Source: Patescibacteria group bacterium
GTDB taxonomy: Bacteria > Patescibacteriota > Patescibacteriia > 2-12-FULL-60-25
Direction of reading: 5' to 3'
Length of the DNA stretch: 64,000 nt
Assembly: GCA_023229665.1 (NCBI GenBank)
Contig: JALNYW010000001.1
Coordinates: 372,001 to 436,000, forward strand
The position numbers and the translations under genes are program-made. The notes below the pieces were generated by a model. It saw only the letters and a list, made by a program, of their open reading frames with translations. It was not told where the DNA came from and did not search any database. Positions 41,383 to 49,961 of the stretch are shown here, piece after piece (position 1 is the stretch's first letter; each line of letters starts with the position of its first letter).

Positions 41383-41434
41383 TGCAAAGTCTGATCCAGG
41401 CAGCTCATTCGGAACAAAAAAAGACCCCAAAAGA

Positions 41435-42316
41435 CTAGGCCGTCATCCATGCCAATCCGAGAATGCCCAGGACCACGATCCCCACGCCGAATAACTGCGA
41501 ACGGCGGAGTTTCTCACGGTTGATAAGCAAGCCCAGCATGACCGACAGCACCACATACCCTTCGCTCACGCCCGTAGCCACGGAAATCGGAATCAAGGTC
41601 GTCGCATAGGCAAAACAAAGCCCGGCGCCGACCACGCACACGCTTTCGGCCAGGATGAGCCCCGGGTATTTTCGCAGCGGCTGGATAAGGCTCTTCGCGC
41701 TCACTTCGCGACGGACTAACAATGTAATGAAAGACAAGATGGCCACGGTCCCGCCAATCACCCATGCGGTCAGTACCGGTTCCGTGGCGCGGCTCGAAAT
41801 CCCGATCGTGAAATTATAAAACGCGAGGCCGAAGACGCCGATGATCGCATACGCGACGCCGCGCTCGAACGAAGGCTTGCGCCATGAGCCATCCGCGCTC
41901 TTTTGGCGCACGACGAAAAAGAAACCGACGACGACCGCAAGAATCGCTACTACCTGCCCGGGCGTGAGACGTTCCCCGATCAATGCCACGGCCAAAAGCG
42001 CAGTCAACGGCAATTCCAATGCGAGCACAGGCGCGATCACCGCGATCTTTCCCTTGCGCAAGGCCTCAAAATTGAAAAACGCGTTAAAGAACACGACCGA
42101 AGAAATGCCGATAAGCAAAACCGTGTCCTGCCAGGCGCCGAACGCATCCGGAAGATGCGACCAGGCAAAAGGCGTCAGCACGAGAAAACCAAAACTCCCG
42201 CCATACAGCATGGTCCGAAAATTCCCGATGCGGCGCGTAAGCCTTTGGATCAAAAAATCCCCGACTCCCCACCCCACAAGCGCACCGAGCGCGGCGAGAA
42301 TGCCAAACAAGGCCAT
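41435..42316 (-). CDS. EamA/DMT-superfamily transporter
   Basis: A 293-aa membrane protein with ten hydrophobic segments in two five-helix halves, each ending in the EamA pattern (ELPLTALLAVALIGERLTPGQ and SEGYVVLSVMLGLLINREKL). Substrate unknown; relatives move metabolites or amino acids. The start MALFGILAALG at 42316 is supported by an extended -10 box seven bases upstream, located in the gap after atpC. Confidence 0.92.
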   Translation of the reverse strand: MALFGILAALGALVGWGVGDFLIQRLTRRIGNFRTMLYGGSFGFLVLTPFAWSHLPDAFGAWQDTVLLIGISSVVFFNAFFNFEALRKGKIAVIAPVLALELPLTALLAVALIGERLTPGQVVAILAVVVGFFFVVRQKSADGSWRKPSFERGVAYAIIGVFGLAFYNFTIGISSRATEPVLTAWVIGGTVAILSFITLLVRREVSAKSLIQPLRKYPGLILAESVCVVGAGLCFAYATTLIPISVATGVSEGYVVLSVMLGLLINREKLRRSQLFGVGIVVLGILGLAWMTA

Positions 42317-42323
42317 GCCCCGC

Positions 42324-42332
42324 ATGGTAACA
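42324..42332 (-). promoter_or_regulatory. extended -10 promoter of the DMT transporter
   Basis: TGTTACCAT on the minus strand ends seven bases before the ATG at 42316, immediately after the atpC stop. Confidence 0.5.
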
Positions 42333-42334
42333 CG

Positions 42335-42733
42335 TTACGAACCCAGCTGTTTTTCCACCGCGAGTTTTTGCCCTTCCAAAAACTTCAATTGGTATTCGTT
42401 CAACTCATCCGGCTTATCCAATTTGGACAAAATAAAATCCAAGTATTCCTTGGCCGAAACCATGTCCAAGTCCGCCGTTTTTTCGCAGGACAACCCAAGC
42501 ACTTTGACTTCGTTTTTCTCCTGATCAACAAAAACGAATCCCTGGCGCAGCACGAAGGCTTCTTCATGTTGCGCGTGGTCCACCTTCACCGCGCTATAGG
42601 TGATGCTCCCGAGCATGGACGCATGGCCCGGAAACACCTGCATCTCCCCCGTGTCATTCGACAACGTCAAAATGTCCGCGTCCCCTTTATAGGCTTCGCG
42701 TTCCGGCGTTTGGATCAGGAGATGGAATGACAT
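42335..42733 (-). CDS. atpC: ATP synthase epsilon subunit
   Basis: A 132-aa central-stalk subunit. The N-terminal beta-sandwich has FHLLIQTPEREAYKGDADIL and MQVFPGHASMLGSI, and a C-terminal two-helix part is present (KEYLDFILSKLDKPDELNEYQ) that could act as inhibitory arm. Last gene of the operon. Confidence 0.95.
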   Translation of the reverse strand: MSFHLLIQTPEREAYKGDADILTLSNDTGEMQVFPGHASMLGSITYSAVKVDHAQHEEAFVLRQGFVFVDQEKNEVKVLGLSCEKTADLDMVSAKEYLDFILSKLDKPDELNEYQLKFLEGQKLAVEKQLGS

Positions 42734-42735
42734 GC

Positions 42736-44130
42736 TTATTTCGATTCTTTCGCGTGGCGCTCCAACACTTCGTCGATGGTTCCGGCGAGATAGAAGTGCT
42801 GTTCGGCGACATGGTCGAGTTCACCGGCCAGGATGGACTGGAACCCTTTCACCGTATCGTCGCGGCGCACGAATTGCCCCGGCGTACCGGTAAACGCTTC
42901 GGCGACGTGGAAGTTCTGCGTGAGGAATTTTTGAATCTTACGCGCGCGTTGCACGGAAAGCTTGTCCTCTTCCGACAATTCATCCATGCCGAGAATCGCG
43001 ATCACGTCCTGCAATTCCTTATAGCGTTGCAAGATGCGCTGGACGCCGGTCGCGACTTCGTAATGCGTCGAACCGACCACGGACTCCTGCAAGACCAACG
43101 AAGACGAATCGAGCGGGTCCACGGCCGGATACAAGCCCATGGATGCCTGCTTGCGCGACAATACGATGGTCGCATCCAAGTGCGAGAAGGTCGTGGCCGG
43201 AGCCGGGTCGGTCAAGTCATCCGCCGGCACATACACGGCCTGCACGGACGTAATGGAACCTTTCTTGGTGGAGGTAATGCGTTCCTGAAGCGCGGCCATT
43301 TCGCTGGCGAGCGTAGGTTGGTAACCCACAGCCGACGGCAAACGCCCGAGCAACGCCGAAACTTCTGCGCCGGCCTGGGTGAAACGGAAAATGTTGTCCA
43401 CGAACATCAGGATGTCGCGTCCTTCGTCACGGAACTTTTCCGCGATCGTGAGTCCGGTAAACGCCACGCGCAAACGCGCTCCCGGCGGTTCATTCATCTG
43501 GCCGAAGACCATGGCGAGCTTATCGATGACCCCGGACTCCTTCATTTCGCGGATCAAATCGTTGCCTTCGCGCGAGCGCTCACCCACGCCGGCGAATACC
43601 GAGTAACCGCCGTGCTCCATGGCCACGTTATGGATCAATTCCTGCATGATGACGGTCTTGCCCACGCCGGCGCCTCCGAATAACGCGATTTTTCCGCCTT
43701 TGATGAACGGCACGAGCAAATCCACGACCTTGATGCCGGTTTCCAGGATTTCCACCGAACCGCGCTGCTCTTCAAACGAAGGGGCGGGCGCGTGGATGGG
43801 GCGGCGTTCCGCCTTGTCCAAGGCCTTGCCGCCGTCGATCGGATCACCCGTCACGTTGAAGACGCGGCCAAGCGCGGCTTCGCCTACCGGAACCGAAATC
43901 GGCGCGAGCGTGTCCACGACCTCCTGGCCCGCGGACAAACCGTCGGTCGAGGACATCGACACGCAACGCACGACGCCGTCGCCCACATGCGCCTGGACTT
44001 CAAGCGTGAGCGGCGGTTCCATCCCGGCGACCTTCAACGCGCTGTACTTTTGCGGCACGTGATCGTCAAAGTAGGCGTCCACAACGACGCCGACCGCGCG
44101 CACCACTTTGCCTTTTGGAAGTTGTTTCAT
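42736..44130 (-). CDS. atpD: ATP synthase beta subunit (catalytic)
   Basis: A 464-aa catalytic subunit. Walker A is GGAGVGKT, followed by the VGERSREGNDL glutamate region, Walker B ILMFVDNIFR and the DELSEEDK segment contacted by gamma. Size is normal. Two bases separate it from atpC. Confidence 0.98.
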   Translation of the reverse strand: MKQLPKGKVVRAVGVVVDAYFDDHVPQKYSALKVAGMEPPLTLEVQAHVGDGVVRCVSMSSTDGLSAGQEVVDTLAPISVPVGEAALGRVFNVTGDPIDGGKALDKAERRPIHAPAPSFEEQRGSVEILETGIKVVDLLVPFIKGGKIALFGGAGVGKTVIMQELIHNVAMEHGGYSVFAGVGERSREGNDLIREMKESGVIDKLAMVFGQMNEPPGARLRVAFTGLTIAEKFRDEGRDILMFVDNIFRFTQAGAEVSALLGRLPSAVGYQPTLASEMAALQERITSTKKGSITSVQAVYVPADDLTDPAPATTFSHLDATIVLSRKQASMGLYPAVDPLDSSSLVLQESVVGSTHYEVATGVQRILQRYKELQDVIAILGMDELSEEDKLSVQRARKIQKFLTQNFHVAEAFTGTPGQFVRRDDTVKGFQSILAGELDHVAEQHFYLAGTIDEVLERHAKESK

Positions 44131-44141
44131 AATGGTTTGTG

Positions 44142-45032
44142 TTACGTTCCCATCGCCGCCCCGGCGCCCGCGAGCTCCGCCAACTGTTGGGTAATCGCGG
44201 CTTGTCGCGCCTTGTTATATTCGAGCGTCAGCGCCTTGATCATGTCCCCTGCCGCTTCGGTCGCGTGTTTCATCGCCACCATGCGGCTTGAGTACTCGCT
44301 CGCTTTCAGTTCGTAGAAGGCATGGGTGACAAGGGCTTCGAGGAGTTGGAAGGAAAGTTTCTCGATGACGGTTTCGCGTTCCGGCTCCGTAATCACGGAT
44401 GGCCCGAATTCCGTACCCCCCCTTAACGCGTCCTCGTTCAGATGGCTCTCGATCATCTCATGGCCGAATGGCAAATAGGTTTTGACGCGGACTCTCGTCG
44501 TGAACGCATTTACGTATTCCGGAGCGACCATGATGACTTGCTTGATTTCTTTCGCATTCCAAAGTGATAAAATCTCATGAACGATGACGAGCGCGTCCAG
44601 CGGCTTAAAGTCTTCCTTCAAGCCGTCGAAACGACGCTCCGGCTTTACGCCTCGCGCGATGCACGCCTCGGCGCTTTTGCGTCCGATGGTGAACAGCATG
44701 CGCTCATCCGGATTCAGCGCATTCCAGCGTTCGTCACGGAATAAGGCGCGGATTTGCTGCTGGTTCAATGAACCGCACAAGCCCTTATCGGACGTGACCA
44801 CGATGAAAAGCGTTTTTCCTTCCGCGCGCTTCTCGGCCAACGGGAGCTCCGCCCACTCAGCCCGCGATTGGTGCAGTCCCTCAAGCAACGCCCCCGCATA
44901 GGCGCGGGTCGCCAAGGCGCGCCGCTGAAAAGCCTTCATGCGGCTCGCCGCCACCAGTTCCATGGCCTGCGTGATTTTCCGCGTGCCTTGGACCGATTGG
45001 ATCTTCTTCTTGATGTCGATGAGGAAAGCCAT
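44142..45032 (-). CDS. atpG: ATP synthase gamma subunit
   Basis: A 296-aa rotor subunit. The N-terminal helix IKKKIQSVQGTRKITQAMELV and C-terminal SRMVAMKHATEAAGDMI helix form the coiled coil; the Rossmann-like middle has VVTSDKGLCGSLN. All residues expected at the beta contact appear present. Confidence 0.97.
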   Translation of the reverse strand: MAFLIDIKKKIQSVQGTRKITQAMELVAASRMKAFQRRALATRAYAGALLEGLHQSRAEWAELPLAEKRAEGKTLFIVVTSDKGLCGSLNQQQIRALFRDERWNALNPDERMLFTIGRKSAEACIARGVKPERRFDGLKEDFKPLDALVIVHEILSLWNAKEIKQVIMVAPEYVNAFTTRVRVKTYLPFGHEMIESHLNEDALRGGTEFGPSVITEPERETVIEKLSFQLLEALVTHAFYELKASEYSSRMVAMKHATEAAGDMIKALTLEYNKARQAAITQQLAELAGAGAAMGT

Positions 45033-45033
45033 G

Positions 45034-46536
45034 CTACTTCTTCAAGAGCTCCGCACACGCCTTGTCCAAACCGGCTTTGGCCTCATCTGATAATTCCTGC
45101 TTCTCCATGATCATCGAGACTAATTCCGGGAAACGCGCTTCGAACGACTGGAGATAGGCTTCGATCTTGCCCACGACCTGCAATTTCGGCACCTCATCCA
45201 AATGGCCCTTGGTCGCCGCCCACAATACGGCCACTTCCTGCCACAAGGCCAATGGGCGGTTCGCCTTCTGCTTCAAGGCTTCCACCACGCGTTCGCCGCG
45301 CACCAGCTGCTTTTTCGTCGCCGCATCAAGTTCGGAGGCGAATTGCGAGAACGCGGCCAATTCGGCGTATTGCGCAAGATCGAGCTTGGCCGTACCCGAC
45401 GACTTTTTCATGATGTGCGTCTGGGCCGCGCCGCCGACACGCGACACGGAAGCGCCGACGTTGATGGCCGGACGGATGCCGCGATAGAACAAGGTGGATT
45501 CCAAGAAGATTTGTCCGTCGGTGATGGAAATCACGTTGGTCGGAATATAGGCCGAGATGTCGCCGGCTTGCGTTTCGATAATCGGCAAAGCCGTCAACGA
45601 ACCGCCGCCGTTCTCCGGCGACAATTTTGCCGCGCGCTCAAGCAAGCGGGAGTGGAGATAAAACACGTCACCCGGATAGGCTTCGCGGCCCGGCGGTTTG
45701 CGCAGGAGCAACGAAACTTCACGGTACGCCACGGCATGCTTCGATAAGTCATCGAATACCATGAGTGCATGCTTGCCTTTCTTCATGAAATATTCGCCGA
45801 TCGCGGCGCCGGCATACGGCGCCAGGTACTGAAGAACCGCCGGCGAAGAGGCGGGCGCATCCACCACGACCGTATAGTCCATCGCGCCGTGTTCTTCGAG
45901 CGTCCGCACGACTTGCGCGGTCTTCGCTTCGCGCTGGCCGATGGCGACATACACACAAATCATGTCCTGGCCCTTTTGGTTCAAGATCGTGTCGATGGCG
46001 ACCGTGGTCTTGCCCGTTTGGCGGTCGCCAATGATCAGTTCGCGTTGGCCGCGGCCGATCGGGATGAGCGCGTCAATCGCCAAAATACCGGTCTGGACCG
46101 GTTCGGATACGGGCGCGCGCGCCATGACGTCCGGCGCGAGCGTTTCAAGCGGCGCGGATTTCGTCCCCTTCACTTCGCCCTTTCCATCCACCGCGCGGCC
46201 CAGCGGATCCACGACGCGGCCGACTAGCTTGTCGCCGACGCCCAGCGTCAAAAAACGCCCGTCGGATGACGCCGCCAACCCTTCGCGTACGCGCTCCGAC
46301 GGTTGCAGCACCACGGCCAACCCGCCATCGCGGTCCACTTCCATCACCAATGCGTCCACGTCCGCGTCTTCGATGCGGATGACTTCGCCCATGCGCAAAC
46401 CCGGCATGCCGGATACGCGCACCACGCCGTCGCGGCACGACTCGACCAATCCGGCGCGCGAGCGCTCGGCTTCGGCGGGTACGGACTTCAGCGCTTCATC
46501 GAGCGCGCTCAAAAAGGTTTTCAGGGATTCGGACAT
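45034..46536 (-). CDS. atpA: ATP synthase alpha subunit
   Basis: A 500-aa regulatory nucleotide-binding subunit. GDRQTGKTTVAIDTILNQ is the P-loop, VYVAIGQREAK follows, and the arginine finger region is in SITDGQIFLESTLFYRGIRPA. It is one base upstream of atpG. Confidence 0.98.
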   Translation of the reverse strand: MSESLKTFLSALDEALKSVPAEAERSRAGLVESCRDGVVRVSGMPGLRMGEVIRIEDADVDALVMEVDRDGGLAVVLQPSERVREGLAASSDGRFLTLGVGDKLVGRVVDPLGRAVDGKGEVKGTKSAPLETLAPDVMARAPVSEPVQTGILAIDALIPIGRGQRELIIGDRQTGKTTVAIDTILNQKGQDMICVYVAIGQREAKTAQVVRTLEEHGAMDYTVVVDAPASSPAVLQYLAPYAGAAIGEYFMKKGKHALMVFDDLSKHAVAYREVSLLLRKPPGREAYPGDVFYLHSRLLERAAKLSPENGGGSLTALPIIETQAGDISAYIPTNVISITDGQIFLESTLFYRGIRPAINVGASVSRVGGAAQTHIMKKSSGTAKLDLAQYAELAAFSQFASELDAATKKQLVRGERVVEALKQKANRPLALWQEVAVLWAATKGHLDEVPKLQVVGKIEAYLQSFEARFPELVSMIMEKQELSDEAKAGLDKACAELLKK

Positions 46537-46541
46537 ATCGG

Positions 46542-46925
46542 TTAGTGGGTAACGCGAGAAATCAATCGGCGCACGCGCGAGCGCCAGCTCACATCCGACA
46601 ACGTGCCATTTTGGAAGACGCGCAGTCCGCCGAGCAATCCGCGTTCGACGCGCATGCGGACCAAGGCTTCGCCGCCGGCATACGACTTCGCCATCTCTTG
46701 CGCCGCCTTTTCGCCCGGATCGGTCGCGACTTGGATGGTGACGGTATCCGCCCCGCCCGTCCGTTCAAGAAAGCGCTGCGCAAGCGAAGCATCCTCGCGG
46801 CCGGCCCGCGCGATTACTTCGGCGCGCACGGCCTGCAGGAATTCGCCGGGTTTGGATACGGATTCGCCGCGCATCACGCGCGAGAGTTGGCGCAGATCTT
46901 CCGCCGTCGGGGCCGGGAGCTTCAT
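46542..46925 (-). CDS. atpH: ATP synthase delta subunit, short form
   Basis: A 127-aa protein against about 175-180 for typical delta. The C-terminal region is recognisable (YAGGEALVRMRVERGLLGGLRVFQNGTLSDVS, the conserved strand that binds subunit b). The N-terminal six-helix bundle that caps alpha is strongly shortened. Identification rests on the C-terminal pattern and operon position between atpF and atpA. Confidence 0.85.
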   Translation of the reverse strand: MKLPAPTAEDLRQLSRVMRGESVSKPGEFLQAVRAEVIARAGREDASLAQRFLERTGGADTVTIQVATDPGEKAAQEMAKSYAGGEALVRMRVERGLLGGLRVFQNGTLSDVSWRSRVRRLISRVTH

Positions 46926-46926
46926 A

Positions 46927-47427
46927 TTAGGCTTCGGGTAAGGCCGACCACGCATCCTTCACGCTGTCACGCACGACGTCTTGCGGAACCTTGTCGCGCA
47001 ACACGGCCAACGTCACGGCCTCGATGCGCTTGAGCACGTCAGCCTCGGCTTCTTTGCGGATATTCTTTTTCATTTCGCCGATCTGCGTCTGCGCTTCGTT
47101 CAACATCTCTTCACGATTGCGCTCAGCCTCGGTTACCAGCTGCTTGGCGCGCGATTCGGCCTGTTCGCGGGCGGATTTCATTTCATGCTGCATCTCGGAA
47201 GACATCAAACGCGCCTCTTGTTCGCGGCGCTTGGTTTCTTCTTCAAAGCGTCGCTTAAGCTCTTCGGACTCTTCGATGGATCGGCGGATCTGCTCACGGC
47301 GGTCATCCATGAACTTCAAAGCCGGCTTGTACAAAAACTTCGTCAAAACCGCGGCCAAAAGACCGAAGTTGACGAGATAGAGCAAGACGCTCCAGCCATC
47401 GATACCAAGCCGGGCCAACGCATCCAT
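46927..47427 (-). CDS. atpF: ATP synthase subunit b
   Basis: A 166-aa peripheral-stalk protein: one N-terminal membrane helix (VLLYLVNFGLLAAVLTKFLY, then KPALKFMDDRREQI), followed by a long charged coiled coil to about residue 135 and a small C-terminal domain for delta binding. Only one b gene is present, so a homodimer is expected. Confidence 0.95.
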   Translation of the reverse strand: MDALARLGIDGWSVLLYLVNFGLLAAVLTKFLYKPALKFMDDRREQIRRSIEESEELKRRFEEETKRREQEARLMSSEMQHEMKSAREQAESRAKQLVTEAERNREEMLNEAQTQIGEMKKNIRKEAEADVLKRIEAVTLAVLRDKVPQDVVRDSVKDAWSALPEA

Positions 47428-47439
47428 AACAATCTGAAT

Positions 47440-47670
47440 TTAGACCGCGAACAACACGATCAACGCGATCACCAACGAGTAAATACCCGTGGATTCACAG
47501 ATGGCCATGGCCACGATCATGTTCGGGATGATCTTATCGGACACGGCCGGATTGCGGCCGATAGCTTCCATCGCCTTCGCGCCCACAAAACCTTCTGCGA
47601 TGGCCGGGCCAATAGCGCCCAAACCCATACAAATGCCGGCGGCCAACACTTTCGCGGAAATCGGATCCAT
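47440..47670 (-). CDS. atpE: ATP synthase subunit c with two-carboxylate ion site
   Basis: A 76-aa hairpin of two membrane helices forming the rotor ring. Helix 1 has the glycine run, GPAIAEGFVGAKAMEA with Glu26; the loop RNP is present; helix 2 has ICESTGIYSLVIAL with Glu59, Ser60, Thr61 and Tyr64. Glu26 and Glu59 are 33 residues apart, exactly the Gln32-Glu65 spacing of the Ilyobacter sodium ring. EST-GIY matches sodium-binding rotors, and the first Glu matches the two-carboxylate rotor of Fusobacterium. Sodium coupling is therefore inferred. Confidence 0.95.
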   Translation of the reverse strand: MDPISAKVLAAGICMGLGAIGPAIAEGFVGAKAMEAIGRNPAVSDKIIPNMIVAMAICESTGIYSLVIALIVLFAV

Positions 47671-47708
47671 AAATTGGTAAATGAGGGAAAAATTAGGACG
47701 CCAAGACT

Positions 47709-48527
47709 CTACGCCTCCATCGTCTTGGCCGCAAGTTTTGGCTTAGATGCCCGTCGCTCATCCAGGGTATCCAAGTGGCCACGGACGGTTCCGGCCAGGA
47801 ATTGCATGGAGAGTAAGGTAAATACGAATGCCTGGACAAAACCCGAGAAAAGGCTCAGGAACATGAACGGGATCGGTAGGAGAAATTGGGTCCAGAACGC
47901 CAATGACGCAATAACCACGACCATGATTTCCCCGGCGAAGATATTTCCGAACAAGCGACAGGAGAGAGATAGGACTTTCGCGATTTCACCCACGATATCC
48001 AGCAAGCCCAGCGCGAAGCCGAGTAACGCATTTCCCAAGTCGCCCAAAGACCGTACCTTGAAGAATGGCGCGATCTTGATGAAATTCCCGATGTGACGAA
48101 GCGGCGAAATCGACAACGCGATCACATGCGACAAGATAACGATCACCAGGGCCAAGGTTGCGGTTTGTGAGAGGTCTGACGTCGTCGTACGCAGCAACGG
48201 CGCTCCGCCATACGTGAATGAGGCGACGAGCGGCACAAGCGAAAATTGGTTCGCAACCGCAATAAATATCATCAGGGTCATCAACAACGGGAAAAATTTC
48301 CTCGCACGCTCCTTGGAACCGAAAGCATTTTCAATCTGCGTAAGCAAATAGTCGAACAATGTTTCCGCTACGACTTGGAAGCGTGTCGGGACGGCGGCGA
48401 AACGGCGCGAAGCAAAAAATGAAAACGCGCCAAGCGTGAGCGTGATAACAAAAGCGGATAGAACGCTATTCGTGACCGGCACCGGGCCGACCATAAACAA
48501 GATGTGTGAAGGGAGGGAAACTTCCAT
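47709..48527 (-). CDS. atpB: ATP synthase subunit a
   Basis: A 272-aa stator channel protein with five to six helices. The essential Arg is in SLSCRLFGNIFAGEIMVV, and the C-terminal helix has GFVQAFVFTLLSMQFLAGT with the conserved Gln. Size and motif order are normal. Confidence 0.96.
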   Translation of the reverse strand: MEVSLPSHILFMVGPVPVTNSVLSAFVITLTLGAFSFFASRRFAAVPTRFQVVAETLFDYLLTQIENAFGSKERARKFFPLLMTLMIFIAVANQFSLVPLVASFTYGGAPLLRTTTSDLSQTATLALVIVILSHVIALSISPLRHIGNFIKIAPFFKVRSLGDLGNALLGFALGLLDIVGEIAKVLSLSCRLFGNIFAGEIMVVVIASLAFWTQFLLPIPFMFLSLFSGFVQAFVFTLLSMQFLAGTVRGHLDTLDERRASKPKLAAKTMEA

Positions 48528-48529
48528 AT

Positions 48530-48736
48530 TTAAGGTTTCTTGATGTCCTTTTTAATGCGGTGAAGGGTGACAGCCAAGGCCAGGGGAAAACTTCCCACGG
48601 TGCCGACCACCAGTAGCCACGGCTTGGTGCCGAGCCAACGGTCCAATCCGAACCCGATCAACGCAAAAACCGGCACGATCATGGCATTGGTCGAATAGAC
48701 GACCCAGCGCTGGCGCCAAGTGAAGATCTTTTCCAC
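48530..48736 (-). CDS. atpZ: AtpZ/AtpI-like small membrane protein
   Basis: A 68-aa protein with two helices; FGLDRWLGTKPWLLVVGTVG is the AtpZ/AtpI pattern. Such proteins assist c-ring assembly or Mg uptake for the synthase. It starts with GTG. TTCACG, a 17-base spacer and TACCCT end seven bases before it, a plausible (leaderless) operon promoter. Confidence 0.85.
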   Translation of the reverse strand: MEKIFTWRQRWVVYSTNAMIVPVFALIGFGLDRWLGTKPWLLVVGTVGSFPLALAVTLHRIKKDIKKP

Positions 48737-48775
48737 GGCAGCGAGGGTAGCTTACTTTGGGTTTTTCGTGAAGTC

Positions 48776-49303
48776 TCAAACTTTTGCGAACGGTTTTGCC
48801 AATTCCCCTCCCATTTTTGACTTGATCTTGTCCAAAACGATGCGCGAGCGTTCGTGTTCTTTTTGCCAGGCCATTTCGGATTCATCCAAAGCCGACTTCC
48901 ACTCCGCCAAGGCCTCCCTCGGCGACAAACGGATGGCGAGCAACATCGCAAAGCGCTCCGAATCCTCTAAAGGCAAACGCGCCAGGCATTCCCACAAAGG
49001 CAAAAGATAATCCGGCACGTCCATCGGGCAAAAACCCCGTTCTTTGGCCCACTTTTCCAGCGCGGCGCCAAATCCCTTTTCGCGCGGCTGGACATAGGAA
49101 AAATACGTCGCGATTTCATGCGTGCCGTCCGGTTTGGTCGCTTCCATCGAATGCATGACCGGAATGCCGCGCGTCTGCCAATGGCTCACGAACGCTTCAA
49201 GCTCGCGCTCCCCCGCTCCCGTCAACACAAGCTGGCGCAACGCGCCATCCTGCAAGCCGATTTCGGCCAGCAAATGCCGGTTCGCGTCAAACAGAAATAT
49301 CAT
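48776..49303 (-). CDS. hypothetical protein upstream of the ATP synthase operon
   Basis: A 175-aa soluble protein with an N-terminal FLFDANRHLLAEIGLQ strand pattern and a helical C-terminal half (SERFAMLLAIRLSPREALAEWKSAL). No family recognised. It overlaps the gene upstream by four bases, suggesting a functional pair. Confidence 0.7.
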   Translation of the reverse strand: MIFLFDANRHLLAEIGLQDGALRQLVLTGAGERELEAFVSHWQTRGIPVMHSMEATKPDGTHEIATYFSYVQPREKGFGAALEKWAKERGFCPMDVPDYLLPLWECLARLPLEDSERFAMLLAIRLSPREALAEWKSALDESEMAWQKEHERSRIVLDKIKSKMGGELAKPFAKV

Positions 49304-49959
49304 AAGGTCTCTCTGCGCTGGCGATGCGCCTCAGTCAGGCCTTTGATGACTTTCGCCGCCCAGGTCGCCGCCAAATCCGGCTCAAGGTCCGGATGCGACG
49401 CGAGCAAGGCATCCATCGCGCGCCACAACCATTCCTTCGGCTTCGAATGGTGGTGATGCATGATAAGCGCGACATCCTCCGGAAAAATGCGATCCTGCGT
49501 GAACCAACGCTGGGCCAGGAAAAAATTGCGTTGCAAGGCCGCGTCCAAATCCTCTTTGCCTGGATAGGCGCCGTGACCATCCGGCCTCACGACGTCCGAT
49601 TCCACGCCGTGCTTGTCGCGGATGCGCTCGGTCACGACATATTCCAAGGAGCCGATGCGGCGCGTCTCCGTGCGGAAATTCGGATCGGCTTTCAATTCTT
49701 CCAAATCAAAGCCCTCGTATTGTTTTATAGAAAACGGAGGATCCGCCTCAATCTCCAGTTCAAGCGCACCGTCTTCCTCATCAAGCTCGAAGGGCAATTC
49801 CAAGTCCTTCAAAACATGGTTCGCGCTCTTCATCAAAGTCGCGCGCAAAACCTTCCCCTCTTTTTCGGTGCGCTCCGCACGCGCCAAACGCAAACCCTTC
49901 TCCGCCGCATTGAGGCGCGGCGCTTCGAGAGTCCCCGGACTTGAGCGTTCGGCATTCAT
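49300..49959 (-). CDS. hypothetical protein paired with the gene at 48776
   Basis: A 219-aa acidic soluble protein with a basic helical N-terminus (LNAAEKGLRLARAERTEKEG) and the motif DVALIMHHHHSKPKEWLWRAMD, whose four His could bind a metal. No family recognised. It lies two bases after ftsX. Confidence 0.7.
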   Translation of the reverse strand: MNAERSSPGTLEAPRLNAAEKGLRLARAERTEKEGKVLRATLMKSANHVLKDLELPFELDEEDGALELEIEADPPFSIKQYEGFDLEELKADPNFRTETRRIGSLEYVVTERIRDKHGVESDVVRPDGHGAYPGKEDLDAALQRNFFLAQRWFTQDRIFPEDVALIMHHHHSKPKEWLWRAMDALLASHPDLEPDLAATWAAKVIKGLTEAHRQRRETL

Positions 49960-49961
49960 AC

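Noticed and set aside
42324..42338. A further heptad repeat copy between atpC and the DMT transporter
   Set aside because: Only one TCGTAAC unit and a facing GTGTTAC are present; this is short enough to be chance and also fits the -10 box of the transporter.
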